Counted from the stretch's first letter, positions 17,118 to 26,513 are shown. The stretch: DNA of 64,000 nucleotides from Rhizobiales bacterium GAS188 (GCA_900104855.1 FNSS01000001.1:2418001-2482000), one strand, 5' to 3'. The notes: generated from the sequence alone by a model not told the origin. Numbers and translations are program-made.

Positions 17118-18615
17118 GCAGGTGGTCGAGATCGATATGGGCCGCAAGATGCGCCGCGAGCGCATCGAGCGTGGCCTCGACATCGGCCTCGTAGGACAGC
17201 CCAGCGCCCGCGAGGCCGAAGGAGCCGAGCAGCGCCCGGCGCTGGCACGCATCGGCGAAGATACCGTGCACATAGGCGCCTTGCACAAGCCCGTCCCGCG
17301 ACATGGCGCCGTCCGTCCGTCCGTCGGCGAAGCGCAGCACCGGCCGCGCCGTGTCGGGTCCGGTGGTCGCGCCGACATGCATCTCATAGCCCGAAAAGGG
17401 CACGGCGCCGACGCAGCTCTCGCCGCTCACGGCACGCAGGGATTTGTCAGGGGTCAGCACCGTGTCGACGTCGAGGAGCCCCAGGCCTTCGCATTCGCCG
17501 GGCGGGCCCTCGATGCCGTCGGGATCGCTTATGCGCCGCCCGAGCATCTGATAGCCGCCGCACAGGCCGAGCAGGCGCCCGCCGCGGCGCAGATGCGCCT
17601 TGAGATCGATGTCCCAACTCTCGGCCCGCAAGGCGTCGAGATCGGCAATCGTCGCCTTGGAGCCGGGCAGGAGGACGAGATCCGCATCGGCCGGGATGGG
17701 CTCGCCATGCCGCACCAGCACCAGGCGAATTGAGGGCTCGAGCTTGAGCGGATCGAGATCGTCGAAATTGGCGATGCGCGGCAGCAACGGCACCGCGACT
17801 GTGATGCGGCGCTCCGGATCACCATCGCCGCGATCGGCCGCGTGGCCTCCGCCCGAAGCGCGCGGGTCGAGCGCCATCGCGTCCTCGGCCGGAAGGCGGC
17901 GCGCCTCGGCGAAATGCGGAACGAGGCCGAGAGCCGGCCATCCGGTATGGCGCTCGATCATAGCCATCCCGTCGGCGAACAGTGCCGCATCGCCGCGGAA
18001 GCGGTTGACGATGAAGCCTGCGACCATCGCGGCATCGTCCTTGGCGATCACGGCCTTGGTGCCGACGATCTGGGCGATCACCCCGCCGCGATCGATGTCG
18101 CCGAGGAGCACGACCGGCACGTCGGCGGCGCGCGCAAAGCCCATATTGGCGATATCGCCTTGCCGCAGATTGATCTCGGAGGCGCTGCCCGCGCCTTCGA
18201 CCAGCACCAGATCGGCCTGCGACTTCAGACGCGCGAAGCTGTCGAGCACGGCTGCCATCAGGCGCGGCTTCATCGCCTGGTATTCGCTGGCCTTGGCGTT
18301 GCACAGGATGCGCCCCTGCACCACGACCTGCGAGCCGACCTCGCTCTGCGGCTTGAGCAGCACCGGATTCATATGCACGGAGGGGCGCACACCACAGGCG
18401 CGGGCCTGCAGCGCTTGAGCCCGGCCGATCTCGCCGCCATCATCGGTGACCGCCGCATTGTTCGACATATTCTGCGGCTTGAAAGGCAGGACCGAGAGGC
18501 CGCGTCGGGTGAAGGCGCGGGCCAAGCCTGCGACGATCAGCGATTTGCCGACATCCGAGCCCGTGCCCTGGATCATCAGCGCCTTGGCGCTCGCCACGGA
18601 CTTGGCGCGCGTCAA
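17101..18615 (-). CDS. cobQ: Cobyric acid synthase CobQ
   Basis: A 504-residue ATP- and glutamine-dependent amidase that amidates four carboxylates of adenosylcobyrinic acid a,c-diamide. The N-terminal dethiobiotin-synthetase-like ATPase part has [20 protein letters not shown] and [14 protein letters not shown]; the C-terminal glutaminase part has [14 protein letters not shown] and [20 protein letters not shown] with the nucleophilic Cys. The start is a TTG at 18615 overlapping the cobO stop (TTGA), supported by a GAAGG 8 nt upstream inside cobO; no closer ATG gives an intact N-terminus. It is co-transcribed with cobO. Confidence 0.95.
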   Translation of the reverse strand: MTRAKSVASAKALMIQGTGSDVGKSLIVAGLARAFTRRGLSVLPFKPQNMSNNAAVTDDGGEIGRAQALQARACGVRPSVHMNPVLLKPQSEVGSQVVVQGRILCNAKASEYQAMKPRLMAAVLDSFARLKSQADLVLVEGAGSASEINLRQGDIANMGFARAADVPVVLLGDIDRGGVIAQIVGTKAVIAKDDAAMVAGFIVNRFRGDAALFADGMAMIERHTGWPALGLVPHFAEARRLPAEDAMALDPRASGGGHAADRGDGDPERRITVAVPLLPRIANFDDLDPLKLEPSIRLVLVRHGEPIPADADLVLLPGSKATIADLDALRAESWDIDLKAHLRRGGRLLGLCGGYQMLGRRISDPDGIEGPPGECEGLGLLDVDTVLTPDKSLRAVSGESCVGAVPFSGYEMHVGATTGPDTARPVLRFADGRTDGAMSRDGLVQGAYVHGIFADACQRRALLGSFGLAGAGLSYEADVEATLDALAAHLAAHIDLDHLLSLAR

Positions 18616-19229
18616 AACTCGATGCCTTCCTGCGCCTTCACGCCGGCCGCGAAATGATGCTTGACGAGGCTCATCTCGGTGACGAGATCGGCGGCCTCGA
18701 TCAGCTCCGGCTTGGCGTTGCGCCCGGTGACCACGATGTGCAGGCCGGGACGGCGTGCGGCGAGCACCGCCACCACCTCCTCGAGCGGCAGATAGCCGTA
18801 GCGCAAGGCGATATTCAATTCGTCGAGCACCAGGAGGCGGATGCCCGGATCGCCCATCATCTCGCGCGACACCGCCCAGGCGGCCCCGGCGGCCGCGACG
18901 TCGCGCGCCTTGTCCTGCGTCTCCCAGGTGAAGCCCTCCCCCATGGTCCGCCAGGTGATGAGATCGCCGAAGCGTTCGAGCGCCCGGCGCTCGCCCGTCT
19001 CCCAGGCGCCCTTGATGAACTGCACCACCCCGACCCGCCAGCCGCGGCCGAGCGCCCGCAGCACCAGGCCGAAGGCCGCGGTCGACTTGCCCTTGCCGGG
19101 CCCCGTATGCACGATCAGCAGGCCCTTCTCGGCGATCGGTTTCGAGGCAACTTCGGCGTCCTGGGCCGCCTTGCGCTTCGCCATCTTGGCCTTGTGGCGG
19201 GCGAGCTCGTCCTGCGTTACTTCTGGCAT
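18612..19229 (-). CDS. cobO: Cob(I)yrinic acid a,c-diamide adenosyltransferase CobO
   Basis: A 205-residue CobA/CobO-type ATP:corrinoid adenosyltransferase that attaches the 5'-deoxyadenosyl ligand. The P-loop is [20 protein letters not shown], followed by [36 protein letters not shown] and [20 protein letters not shown], all characteristic. The N-terminal basic helix ([20 protein letters not shown]) is usual for the longer CobO form. It lies between cobP and cobQ on the same strand; 38 bp separate its start from the cobP stop. Confidence 0.95.
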   Translation of the reverse strand: MPEVTQDELARHKAKMAKRKAAQDAEVASKPIAEKGLLIVHTGPGKGKSTAAFGLVLRALGRGWRVGVVQFIKGAWETGERRALERFGDLITWRTMGEGFTWETQDKARDVAAAGAAWAVSREMMGDPGIRLLVLDELNIALRYGYLPLEEVVAVLAARRPGLHIVVTGRNAKPELIEAADLVTEMSLVKHHFAAGVKAQEGIEF

Positions 19230-19267
19230 CGCATGTCCTCGGGCGTGTCCTTAGGCGTTCCTAGGGA

Positions 19268-19780
19268 TCATTTCACCTGCATGGGCAGGCCTGCCACCAT
19301 GAAGAGCACGCGATCGGCGCGGGCCGCAAGGCGCTGGTTGAGGCGGCCGGCCTCGTCGCGGAAGCGGCGCGCCAACGCATTCTCGGGCACGATGCCGAGC
19401 CCGACCTCGTTGGCGACCAGCAGGACCGGCGCGCGCGCCGCCTCGAGCGCCCGCTCCAGATCCGCGAGCGCCGCCTCCACATGATGTTCGCCCAGCATCA
19501 GATTGGTCAGCCACAGCGTCAGGCAATCGACCAATATGGGGGAGACATCGCGACCGAGCCTCGCGACGGTGCCGCCGAGATCGAGCGGCGCCTCATGCGT
19601 CTCCCAGCCGGCGCCGCGCCGCTCGCGATGGCGGGCGATACGCTCGCGCATCTCGTCATCGAGCGCCTGCGCGGTCGCCACATAGCGCCAGGGCGGCGGC
19701 TCCGAGGCGGCGAGCATCTCTGCCTGCCGGCTCTTGCCGGACCGTGCGCCGCCGAGGAGGAGGGTGAGGCGTGGCAGCAT
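19268..19780 (-). CDS. cobP: Adenosylcobinamide kinase/guanylyltransferase CobP (CobU)
   Basis: A 170-residue bifunctional enzyme that phosphorylates adenosylcobinamide and then transfers GMP to it. The nucleotide-binding loop LLLGGARSGKSRQAEMLA begins at residue 6, YVATAQALDDEMRERIARHR contains the usual His/Arg-rich kinase region, and VDCLTLWLTNLMLG and LLVANEVGLGIVPENALARR are diagnostic. First gene of the leftward cobP-cobO-cobQ run. No cobalamin-riboswitch core could be seen in the 111 bp upstream. Confidence 0.95.
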   Translation of the reverse strand: MLPRLTLLLGGARSGKSRQAEMLAASEPPPWRYVATAQALDDEMRERIARHRERRGAGWETHEAPLDLGGTVARLGRDVSPILVDCLTLWLTNLMLGEHHVEAALADLERALEAARAPVLLVANEVGLGIVPENALARRFRDEAGRLNQRLAARADRVLFMVAGLPMQVK

Positions 19781-19891
19781 GGATCAGGGATGTTGCAGGG
19801 CGAAAATGCGGAGCATGGGGCCTTCCTTAGCAGCGAATCGCGAAGTGGTGGGCTAGCCTAATGGTCCATCCGCGCCTCACTCGTTGAAGCC

Positions 19892-20227
19892 TCACTCGTT
19901 GAACAGGTCGGCATGGGTGCCGGTCCGTGCGAAAACGACGAGGCCGCTCCTGGTGCTGTCATCGAGCTTATAGGCCAGCAGGAAATCGCCGCCGATATGA
20001 CATTCGCGATACCCTTCCCACTCGCCTTTCAGCGGGTGGTCGAGCCATTCCGGCCCAAGCGGCGCATCGTTGGCGATCAAAAGAAGCATCGCCGCCTTGA
20101 GCCGGTTCATGTCATATCGGCCGGAACGCGACAGACGCTCCCAATCCTTTTGGAGGGATTTGGTGTAGTCAGCGGCCCGCGGCAGCGCCGCTCGCTTACT
20201 TGCCGCTGTTCTTTTCAAGATCGGCAA
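19892..20227 (-). CDS. YafQ/RelE-family toxin
   Basis: A toxin of about 111 residues, resembling the ribosome-associated mRNA interferase YafQ. The diagnostic C-terminal half reads DHPLKGEWEGYRECHIGGDF followed by LLAYKLD, with the active-site-region His and the DFLLAY strand. The start is uncertain: a TTG at 20227 overlaps the antitoxin end by 32 bp, and another TTG lies three codons further on. Antitoxin precedes toxin and the genes overlap, as in dinJ-yafQ. Second TA module of the window. Confidence 0.88.
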   Translation of the reverse strand: MPILKRTAASKRAALPRAADYTKSLQKDWERLSRSGRYDMNRLKAAMLLLIANDAPLGPEWLDHPLKGEWEGYRECHIGGDFLLAYKLDDSTRSGLVVFARTGTHADLFNE

Positions 20228-20474
20228 TCAGTTCGGCGCCAATTGCAAAGCGAGCGCGGCGAGTCCGGGCAATGTCGTCGGCCTCGGCCATCGCGGCGCG
20301 GGTCTCGGCGTTCGGGACTTTGAGCTCCAGCGGAAACGCCTGATCGACCACCACGCGCCGAAGGAACAGGCGCACGGCGTCTGACATAGACAGGCCCATG
20401 GCGCTCAGTGCGGCCGCTGCTTTCTCCTTGGTGTCATTGTCCAAGCGAACATGAAGCATTGACGTTTGTGCCAT
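20196..20474 (-). CDS. RelB/DinJ-family antitoxin
   Basis: A 92-residue antitoxin: a ribbon-helix-helix N-terminus (LHVRLDNDTKEKAAAALSAM) followed by GLSMSDAVRLFLRRVVVDQA, the signature of RelB/DinJ proteins, and a flexible C-terminus that would wrap the toxin. GGAGGCCCGAAAG precedes the ATG. It would repress its own operon through the AT-rich stretch just upstream (about 20490-20525), which holds ATGTATCTCATTTGAGATAC, an evident inverted repeat and the best operator candidate. Confidence 0.9.
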   Translation of the reverse strand: MAQTSMLHVRLDNDTKEKAAAALSAMGLSMSDAVRLFLRRVVVDQAFPLELKVPNAETRAAMAEADDIARTRRARFAIGAELIADLEKNSGK

Positions 20475-20616
20475 CTTTCGGGCCTCCTCTATCGGTCTAT
20501 ATGTATCTCATTTGAGATACAGTCAAGTATCGCGGCTGAGACATTCGGGATGGCCTCGCGCAAGCCAATCGCGGCTCCGGCTTGCAAAAGGGCGCACCTC
20601 CCGGCAGGTATCGGAT

Positions 20617-21384
20617 ATGACCGATTCAACCTCCCGCCCCAACAACGAAGCCCAGCTCGCTTCGCCTTCCTATCGCATCGCGTCGCTCGACCAGGATTTC
20701 ATCCTCGGCGATTCGACGCGGGGCCTGCGTTTCTTCCTCGAATACGCCAAGGCTGAGGAAGCCTTGCGCACCTATTCGGTGCGCTCGACCGTCGTGGTGT
20801 TCGGCAGCGCCAGGGTGCGCGAGGACGGGCCGAAGCGGCAGCCATTCTGGTACGAGCAGGCACGCCGCTTCGGACGCATCGCCTCCGAGCGGGGCGGCGC
20901 CCTCAAGCCGCTTGGCGCGGTGCGCGACAATGTCGTCGCCACGGGCGGCGGTCCGGGCATCATGGAGGCGGCCAATCGCGGGGCGAGCGAGGCCGGCGCC
21001 CCGACCATCGGCTTCAACATCACGCTGCCGCATGAGCAGGAGCCGAATGCCTATTCGACGCCGGAGCTGACCTTCCGCTTCCATTATTTCGCGATGCGCA
21101 AGATGCATTTCGCCATGCGGGCCAATGCGCTCATCGTTTTCCCCGGTGGCTTCGGCACCTTCGACGAGATGTTCGAGCTGCTCACCTTGCGCCAGACCGG
21201 CAAGAAGCGCGACGTGCCGGTGGTGCTGGTCGACGAGACCTATTGGCGCAAGGTCGTCGCCTTCGACGCACTCGTCGAGGAGGGCGTGGTGGCACGCTCC
21301 GATCTCGACCTCTTCACCTTCGCCGAGGATGCAGAAAGCGCCTGGACGGCGCTGGTGAAGCGCGGGCTCGGAGAGCTTGGCTGA
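20617..21384 (+). CDS. LOG-family protein (TIGR00730)
   Basis: A 255-residue Rossmann-fold protein of the LONELY GUY family, once annotated lysine decarboxylase; characterised relatives are phosphoribohydrolases releasing cytokinin bases from riboside 5'-monophosphates. Motifs: VVFGSARVREDGPKR, VATGGGPGIMEAANRGASEA and the catalytic LIVFPGGFGTFDEMFELLTL (PGGxGTxxE). The ATG at 20617 was preferred because it follows GGCAGG at usual spacing; an upstream start at 20512 would read through the TA promoter. It is 11 bp before deoA and possibly co-transcribed. Whether it acts on cytokinins or on another nucleotide is open. Confidence 0.88.
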   Translation: MTDSTSRPNNEAQLASPSYRIASLDQDFILGDSTRGLRFFLEYAKAEEALRTYSVRSTVVVFGSARVREDGPKRQPFWYEQARRFGRIASERGGALKPLGAVRDNVVATGGGPGIMEAANRGASEAGAPTIGFNITLPHEQEPNAYSTPELTFRFHYFAMRKMHFAMRANALIVFPGGFGTFDEMFELLTLRQTGKKRDVPVVLVDETYWRKVVAFDALVEEGVVARSDLDLFTFAEDAESAWTALVKRGLGELG

Positions 21385-21395
21385 GGACGCAAGGG

Positions 21396-22730
21396 ATGAG
21401 CGACGCCCCCTTCCTGCCGCAGGAATTCATTCGCGCCAAACGTGACGGGGCGCATCTTGCGGCCGCCGACATCTCCCGCTTCATCGAAGGCCTCGTCCAC
21501 GGCAAGGTGAGCGAGGGCCAGGCCGCCGCTTTCGCCATGGCGGTGTTCTTCAAAGGCCTCGAGCTTGACGAGCGGGTGGCGCTGACGCGCGCCATGATGC
21601 AATCGGGCGAGGTGCTGCGCTGGGAGCTGCCGGGGCCGGCCCTCGACAAGCACTCGACGGGCGGCGTCGGCGACAATGTCAGCCTCATCCTGGCGCCTGC
21701 GGTCGCAGCCTGCGGCGGCTATGTGCCGATGATTTCGGGGCGTGGCCTCGGCCATACCGGCGGCACGCTCGACAAGCTCGAGGCCATACCGGGCTATCGC
21801 GCCCAGCCGGACCTTGGGCTGTTCCGCCGCGCGCTGCGTGCGGCGGGCTGCGCCATCATCGGCCAGACGGCCGATCTCGCTCCCGCCGATAAGCGGCTTT
21901 ATGCCATCCGGGACGTGACCGCGACGGTCGAATCGATCGACCTGATCACCGCCTCGATCCTGTCGAAGAAGCTGGCGGCGGGCCTCGACGGCCTGGTGCT
22001 CGACGTGAAATGGGGTTCGGGCGCCTTCATGGCGGGGCTCGACCAGGCACGCGATCTCGCCCGCAGCCTGGTCGCCGTGGCCAATGGCGCGGGGCTCGCG
22101 ACGACAGCGCTCTTGACCGACATGAACGAACCGCTCGCCGATAGTGCCGGCAATGCGCTGGAGACGCACCACGCCATCGCGCATCTGACCGGTGAGCGGC
22201 GCCAGCCACGCCTGCAAGCGATCGTCGAGGCTCTGGGCGCCGAGATGCTGGTGACCGGCAAGCTCGCGCCCGATCTCGAGACCGGCAAGCGCAGCATCGC
22301 CAAGGCAATCGCCAGCGGCGCGGCGGCGGAACGCTTCGGCAAGATGGTGGCCGAGCTCGGCGGACCGGCCGATCTCATGCAGCGCCCCGCTGCCCATCTG
22401 GCATCGGCGCCGTTCCGACATGAGGTGACGCCCGGGCGCCGCGGTTTCGTCACCGCCATCGACACGCGGGCGCTCGGGCTCGCGGTTATCGGGCTCGGGG
22501 GTGGACGGACGCGCCCGCAGGACTTGATCGACCCCGCGGTCGGCCTGACGCAGCTTGCCGGCATCGGGGCCGACCTCTCGCCCAACACGCCGCTCGCCGT
22601 CGTGCATGCGCGAGGCGAGGCGGGCGCCATCGCCGCTGCCGCGACGCTGCGTGCCGCCTACACGATCGGCGACATCGCGCCGCCTGGCAGCGCCGGCATC
22701 GTCACCTCGCGCCTGGAGCGCTCCGCATGA
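21396..22730 (+). CDS. deoA: Thymidine phosphorylase DeoA
   Basis: A 444-residue pyrimidine-nucleoside phosphorylase that splits thymidine into thymine and deoxyribose 1-phosphate. The glycosyltransferase-family signature KHSTGGVGDNVSLILAPAVA is present, followed by GYVPMISGRGLGHTGGTLDK and DVKWGSGAFMAGLDQARDLA. Phosphate- and base-binding residues appear intact by eye. AAGG sits just before the ATG at 21396; the longer frame upstream lies inside the LOG gene. Its stop overlaps the start of the next gene by 4 bp. Confidence 0.95.
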   Translation: MSDAPFLPQEFIRAKRDGAHLAAADISRFIEGLVHGKVSEGQAAAFAMAVFFKGLELDERVALTRAMMQSGEVLRWELPGPALDKHSTGGVGDNVSLILAPAVAACGGYVPMISGRGLGHTGGTLDKLEAIPGYRAQPDLGLFRRALRAAGCAIIGQTADLAPADKRLYAIRDVTATVESIDLITASILSKKLAAGLDGLVLDVKWGSGAFMAGLDQARDLARSLVAVANGAGLATTALLTDMNEPLADSAGNALETHHAIAHLTGERRQPRLQAIVEALGAEMLVTGKLAPDLETGKRSIAKAIASGAAAERFGKMVAELGGPADLMQRPAAHLASAPFRHEVTPGRRGFVTAIDTRALGLAVIGLGGGRTRPQDLIDPAVGLTQLAGIGADLSPNTPLAVVHARGEAGAIAAAATLRAAYTIGDIAPPGSAGIVTSRLERSA

Positions 22731-23680
22731 GCCGAAACGCCGTCCTGGTCGCGGCGCCTGATATGCGTCCCGAGGCCTGGCGCACCCGGCTCGCCGCCGA
22801 GCTGCCGGGCCGCGACGTGCACCTCCTCGGCGAAGCCTTCGACAAAGCCGCGATCCGCTACGCCGCCACCTGGTGGCACCCGGCGGGCAGCCTGTCGGAC
22901 CTGCCCAATCTCGAGGTCATCTTCTCGCTCGGAGCCGGCGTCGACCATGTCTTCGTCGATGAGCGCCTGCCGCGCGTTCCGGTGGCGCGCGTAGTCGACC
23001 CAGACCTGACCCAGCGCATGACCGAATGGGTGGTGCTGCATGTGCTGCTGCATCACCGCCAGCAGCGTGTCTATGATCGCCAGCAGCGCGACACGGAGTG
23101 GACCGACGATCGCGCCCAGCCGGCTGCCAAGGATGTGCGGGTCGGCATCATGGGGATGGGCGAGCTCGGCACGGACGCGGCCCGCAAGCTCGCCATGCTC
23201 GGCTTCGACGTCGCCGGCTGGAGCGCGACGCGCAAGGAGATTGCCGGCATCCGCTCCTTCGCGGGCGAGGCTGAGAGCGACGCCTTCCTCGCCCGCACCG
23301 ACATATTGGTGGTGATCCTGCCGCACACGCCGGCGACGCATGGCATCATCGATGCCGATCTCATCTCGAAGCTCGCCCGGGGCGGCCGCCTGGGCGGGCC
23401 ATATCTGCTCAATGCCGGGCGCGGCGGCCTGCAGAAGGAAAAGGACATCCTGGCGGCGCTCGATTCAGGCGCGCTCAAGGGCGCCTCGCTCGACGTGTTC
23501 GAGACCGAGCCCTTGCCCGCCACCTCGCCGCTCTGGAGCCATCCGCTGGTCTATGTGTCGCCGCACAATGCGGCGATCAGCGACCATGATGCGATCGGCG
23601 CCGCCATCGCCCGCCAGATCGAGCGCCTCGAATCAGGCGGCGCGCTGGAGCATGTGGTCGAGCGCAAACGCGGCTATTGA
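22727..23680 (+). CDS. GhrA-like glyoxylate/hydroxypyruvate reductase
   Basis: A 317-residue D-isomer-specific 2-hydroxyacid dehydrogenase. VGIMGMGELGTDAARKLAML is the NAD(P)-binding loop; catalytic residues are seen as Arg in YLLNAGRGGLQKEKDILAAL, Glu in LDVFETEPLPATSPLW and His in VYVSPHNAAISDHDAIG. It would reduce glyoxylate to glycolate or hydroxypyruvate to glycerate. Its ATG overlaps the deoA stop (ATGA), so coupling is likely though the two pathways are unrelated. The 3' end overlaps the convergent chromate-transporter gene by 7 bp. Confidence 0.88.
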   Translation: MSRNAVLVAAPDMRPEAWRTRLAAELPGRDVHLLGEAFDKAAIRYAATWWHPAGSLSDLPNLEVIFSLGAGVDHVFVDERLPRVPVARVVDPDLTQRMTEWVVLHVLLHHRQQRVYDRQQRDTEWTDDRAQPAAKDVRVGIMGMGELGTDAARKLAMLGFDVAGWSATRKEIAGIRSFAGEAESDAFLARTDILVVILPHTPATHGIIDADLISKLARGGRLGGPYLLNAGRGGLQKEKDILAALDSGALKGASLDVFETEPLPATSPLWSHPLVYVSPHNAAISDHDAIGAAIARQIERLESGGALEHVVERKRGY

Positions 23681-24219
23681 CCTCCCCCGACTGTCAACGC
23701 CATCGCCATGCCGATCAGCCCGCCCGCCCCGAGCAGCCAAAGCGGGCTGATATCGAAGAGGGTGTAGATGGCAGCGCCCGCCAGCACCAGGGCGGCGCCG
23801 ATGAGGTCATGCGTCGCAACCCGCCCGGCCGTGAGACCGGCCGCCAGGATCAGGCCGATAGCCACTGGGATGAGCGCCGCCGAGGCGCGGCGCACGCTGC
23901 CGTGATCGCCATAGCGCCGCCGCAGCCGCGCCACCGCGAAGGCGATCACCGAGCTCGGCCCGTTCATGCCGAGCGTCGCTGTCGCCAGTCCGGATAGCCC
24001 GGCGAGGCGCCATCCGATCAGGCTCGCATAGAGCACATTCGGCCCGGGCGCCGCCTGGGCGATCGCATAGGCGGTGGCGAAATCCTTGTCGGACATCCAG
24101 CCATGGATCTCAACGATCTGCCGATGGGCTTCCGACAGCACCCCATTGGCGCCGCCGACCGCCACCACCGACAACAAGGCGAAAGCCTTGCCGATAGCGA
24201 GCACTGTCGGCCCGCTCAT
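23674..24219 (-). CDS. Chromate transporter, C-terminal-half protein (short-chain ChrA)
   Basis: A 181-residue half-size CHR-family membrane protein, the second gene of a pair. ALLSVVAVGGANGVLSEAHR and YAIAQAAPGPNVLYASLIGW match the repeated CHR motif; four or five hydrophobic spans follow (LIPVAIGLILAAGLTA, IGAALVLAGAAIYTLF, LLGAGGLIGMAMAL). Short-chain pairs act as heteromers equivalent to one fused ChrA that expels chromate. The ATG at 24219 overlaps the partner's stop by 4 bp. A longer frame to 24450 runs inside the partner gene and is rejected. Confidence 0.9.
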   Translation of the reverse strand: MSGPTVLAIGKAFALLSVVAVGGANGVLSEAHRQIVEIHGWMSDKDFATAYAIAQAAPGPNVLYASLIGWRLAGLSGLATATLGMNGPSSVIAFAVARLRRRYGDHGSVRRASAALIPVAIGLILAAGLTAGRVATHDLIGAALVLAGAAIYTLFDISPLWLLGAGGLIGMAMALTVGGGQ

Positions 24220-24782
24220 CGTGCCGCCTCTCCTTGCGCCAGGAAGCTCACCAGGCTCATCACCAGCACCACGGGAATGAGCGGCCAGTGCAGGAGGCCA
24301 ATGGCCGAGAAGGTCGCGGCAGCGACGAAGAGGCTGCGCAGCGAGAGCTTGAGACGGCGCAGCATCTTCAGGCCGTTGCCGGCGATCAGCGCCGCCGCAG
24401 CGATCGCCATGCCGCCGATCGCGGCGTCGATCTTCGGCACGCCGGCCCAATGCTCATAGAGCTCGCCGAGCGCCACCAGGATGAGGATCGGGGCCGCCAT
24501 CAGCGAGGCGATGCAGGTCAAGGAGCCGGGAAGGCCCGCGAAGCGTTCGCCGATGATGATGCTGGCATTAACGACATTCGGCCCCGGCAAAGCCTGGCAG
24601 AGGCCGAGGATCTCCACGAATTCGCGCTCGCTGAGCCATTGCCGCTCCTCGACGATGACGCGCCGCGCGAAGGGAAGGACGCCGCCGAAGCCGCACAGCC
24701 CCATCTTGAGGAAGCCCGTCGCCAGCGCCGGCAGGCCGATTTGCGGGCGCTCCGCGGATCGCTCCGTCGCTAGGCTCGACAT
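24216..24782 (-). CDS. Chromate transporter, N-terminal-half protein (short-chain ChrA)
   Basis: A 188-residue half-size CHR protein. FLKMGLCGFGGVLPFARRVI and LGLCQALPGPNVVNASIIIG are the CHR signatures, followed by hydrophobic spans (CIASLMAAPILILVALGELY, AAIGGMAIAAAALIAGNGLK, LIPVVLVMSLVSFLA). It forms a pair with the overlapping downstream gene; together they correspond to one long ChrA. No chrB-type regulator lies beside them. Chromate specificity is inferred only from the family. Confidence 0.9.
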   Translation of the reverse strand: MSSLATERSAERPQIGLPALATGFLKMGLCGFGGVLPFARRVIVEERQWLSEREFVEILGLCQALPGPNVVNASIIIGERFAGLPGSLTCIASLMAAPILILVALGELYEHWAGVPKIDAAIGGMAIAAAALIAGNGLKMLRRLKLSLRSLFVAAATFSAIGLLHWPLIPVVLVMSLVSFLAQGEAAR

Positions 24783-24855
24783 CTCGCCCTCTCATGACCG
24801 TGCAGCATGGCTGTTGCGTGTCGGCCCCGGCACGCTATATGACGAGGCCCCTTGC

Positions 24856-24945
24856 GGAGGGGTGGCCGAGCGGTTGAAGGCGCACGCCTGGAAAGTGTGT
24901 ATACGGGAAACCGTATCGCGGGTTCGAATCCCGCTCCCTCCGCCA
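24856..24945 (+). tRNA. tRNA-Ser (anticodon GGA)
   Basis: A 90-nt class II tRNA. Acceptor GGAGGGG pairs with TCCCTCC with one G:U pair; the D-arm starts TGGCCGAGCGGTTGAAGGC; the anticodon stem CACGC/GTGTG encloses loop CTGGAAA with anticodon GGA. A long variable arm, TATACGGGAAACCGTATC, forms its own hairpin as in serine tRNAs; the T-arm contains GGTTCGAATCC. The CCA end is encoded. It would read UCC and UCU codons. Confidence 0.97.
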
Positions 24946-25029
24946 ATTTCCAAACCTTTGATTTTCTGCGCAAATTTCGGCAGCCTGTGACCCGATCGCG
25001 GTCGGCGTCGTCGTCCGGGATGGCGATCT

Positions 25030-25311
25030 TCATCGCTCGATCCGGTGCCCGGCAGAGTCGCGAATATGCTGCGCCGAACGAATGCGAGGATGAGTGGCGA
25101 GGAATTCCTTGCCGCGAATCGTCAGCTCGATCAGCGGCGTCTGACCGGCCATAGGCTTGCGGGCCACATATCCGCCATCCGTGGCGTCCTCCCAGACCGT
25201 AAGTCGCGGGCAGGAGGTTCGCCACGCCTCCATCACCTCGGCATATGGCCGTGGCGCGTCCGCAAGCCATTCGAGGAAATCGATCAGCAGCGGCGTGAGG
25301 GCGTCGGCCAT
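25030..25311 (-). CDS. Small conserved-looking protein, possible winged helix
   Basis: A 93-residue protein that I cannot assign to a named family. GAGGAGG stands 5 nt before the ATG at 25311, which argues it is real. The order of elements (helix-rich [20 protein letters not shown], then [20 protein letters not shown], then [16 protein letters not shown]) resembles a small winged-helix domain: the last stretch looks like the beta wing ending in the common L-T-x-x-G-x-x-F pattern. It is transcribed divergently from the LysR gene, with about 105 bp between. It could be a small regulator or the target of that LysR protein. Confidence 0.65.
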   Translation of the reverse strand: MADALTPLLIDFLEWLADAPRPYAEVMEAWRTSCPRLTVWEDATDGGYVARKPMAGQTPLIELTIRGKEFLATHPRIRSAQHIRDSAGHRIER

Positions 25312-25416
25312 TGCTGCCTCCTCGGATGCGCATGGCTTGAGATAGCGCTTCAAAATAGCTCTTGGAACTGCATGACGTCTAATGCATTTTGAAGAGGCTT
25401 CCGATACTCCATAGGT

Positions 25417-26403
25417 ATGGCAATGATCGATCTGCGCCGTCTGCGCGCCTTCTCGATGATCGCCGACGAAGGCCACATCACGCGTGCGGCCGCGCGGCTC
25501 GGCATGCAGCAGCCGCCTTTGACGCGGTTATTGCAAGGCCTGGAGGCTGAGCTCGGCGTCAAGCTGATGCAGCGGACGCCGCGCGGGGTCCGGCCGACCG
25601 CGGCTGGGGGGGCGCTTTTGGAGGAGGCCCGGGCCATTCTGGCGCGCGCCGACGGCCTCGCGGAAGTGGTGCGCCGCGCCGCGCGCGGCGAGACCGGCCG
25701 CCTGGCGATCGGCTTCACCGGCTCCGCCGCGCTTCATCCTTTCGTGCCGGCCGCATTGCGGGCGTTCCGGGAGGCGTTGCCGGCAGTCGCCCTGACGCTC
25801 GAGGAAGCCGGAACCGGCGAGCTCGTCGACGCCCTCTTGCAAGAACGGCTCGATGCCGCCTTCGTGCGCACCCCGATCCGGGGTCTGCCTGGCCTCGCCA
25901 TCGACGACGTTCTCGAGGAAGCCATGATCGTGGCGCTGCCGGCCGGCCATCTCTTGGCGACCGAGGCCAGGACGTCGGTGCGGCTTTCGAGATTGGCTGA
26001 GGAACCCTTCATCTTATATCGCCGCCCGACCGGCCCCGGTCTGCACGACGCCATCGTGGCGGCATGCCGCGGCGCAGGATTCAGTCCCAATGTGGTTCAA
26101 GAGGCCCCGCGCCTGACCGCGACGCTCAGCCTGGTGGCGGCCGGGCTCGGTCTGTCCATCGTCCCCGCCTCCATGCGCAGCCTCAATATCGATGGAGTCG
26201 CGTACAAGGCGCTGAGCGGGCCGTCTGCCCTCATCGCTCCAATCCATCTGGCGACACGGCGCGAAGATCCGTCCGCGGTTCTGGCGCGATTGCGCGACCT
26301 CGTCGGCAAGATGAGGACAAGTCACGACGCGGGAAGATCGAGCCCGAAGCCCAGCTCATTCCCACGGGAGACCATGGCTCGACCGCGTCCAATAGGCGGA
26401 TGA
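25417..26403 (+). CDS. LysR-family transcriptional regulator
   Basis: A 328-residue LysR-type regulator. The N-terminal winged helix-turn-helix reads FSMIADEGHITRAAARLGMQ then QPPLTRLLQGLEAELGVKLM; the periplasmic-binding-like effector domain follows (LAIGFTGSAALHPFVPAALR, EDPSAVLARLRDL). The FTGSA start and overall layout resemble the CatR/BenM branch that senses aromatic-acid metabolites, but the inducer is not predictable. No strong ribosome-binding site is seen. The C-terminal 30 residues after MRTSHDAGR look like extra low-complexity sequence. Divergent from the 93-residue protein, its most likely target. Confidence 0.88.
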   Translation: MAMIDLRRLRAFSMIADEGHITRAAARLGMQQPPLTRLLQGLEAELGVKLMQRTPRGVRPTAAGGALLEEARAILARADGLAEVVRRAARGETGRLAIGFTGSAALHPFVPAALRAFREALPAVALTLEEAGTGELVDALLQERLDAAFVRTPIRGLPGLAIDDVLEEAMIVALPAGHLLATEARTSVRLSRLAEEPFILYRRPTGPGLHDAIVAACRGAGFSPNVVQEAPRLTATLSLVAAGLGLSIVPASMRSLNIDGVAYKALSGPSALIAPIHLATRREDPSAVLARLRDLVGKMRTSHDAGRSSPKPSSFPRETMARPRPIGG

Positions 26404-26513
26404 AACCGTGATAATGGCGGGGCGATGCCAATTATCCGGTGGATTACTCATCGACTGTGTTGACACCACGCTTTTGCCCGGAGGACGCTCTTGCAACCAA
26501 AGGGGGCAAAGCC

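Noticed and set aside
19781-19891. Cobalamin riboswitch upstream of the cobP-cobO-cobQ run
   Set aside because: The conserved B12-box and core elements could not be found by eye in this short gap or in the cobC/cbiB gap.
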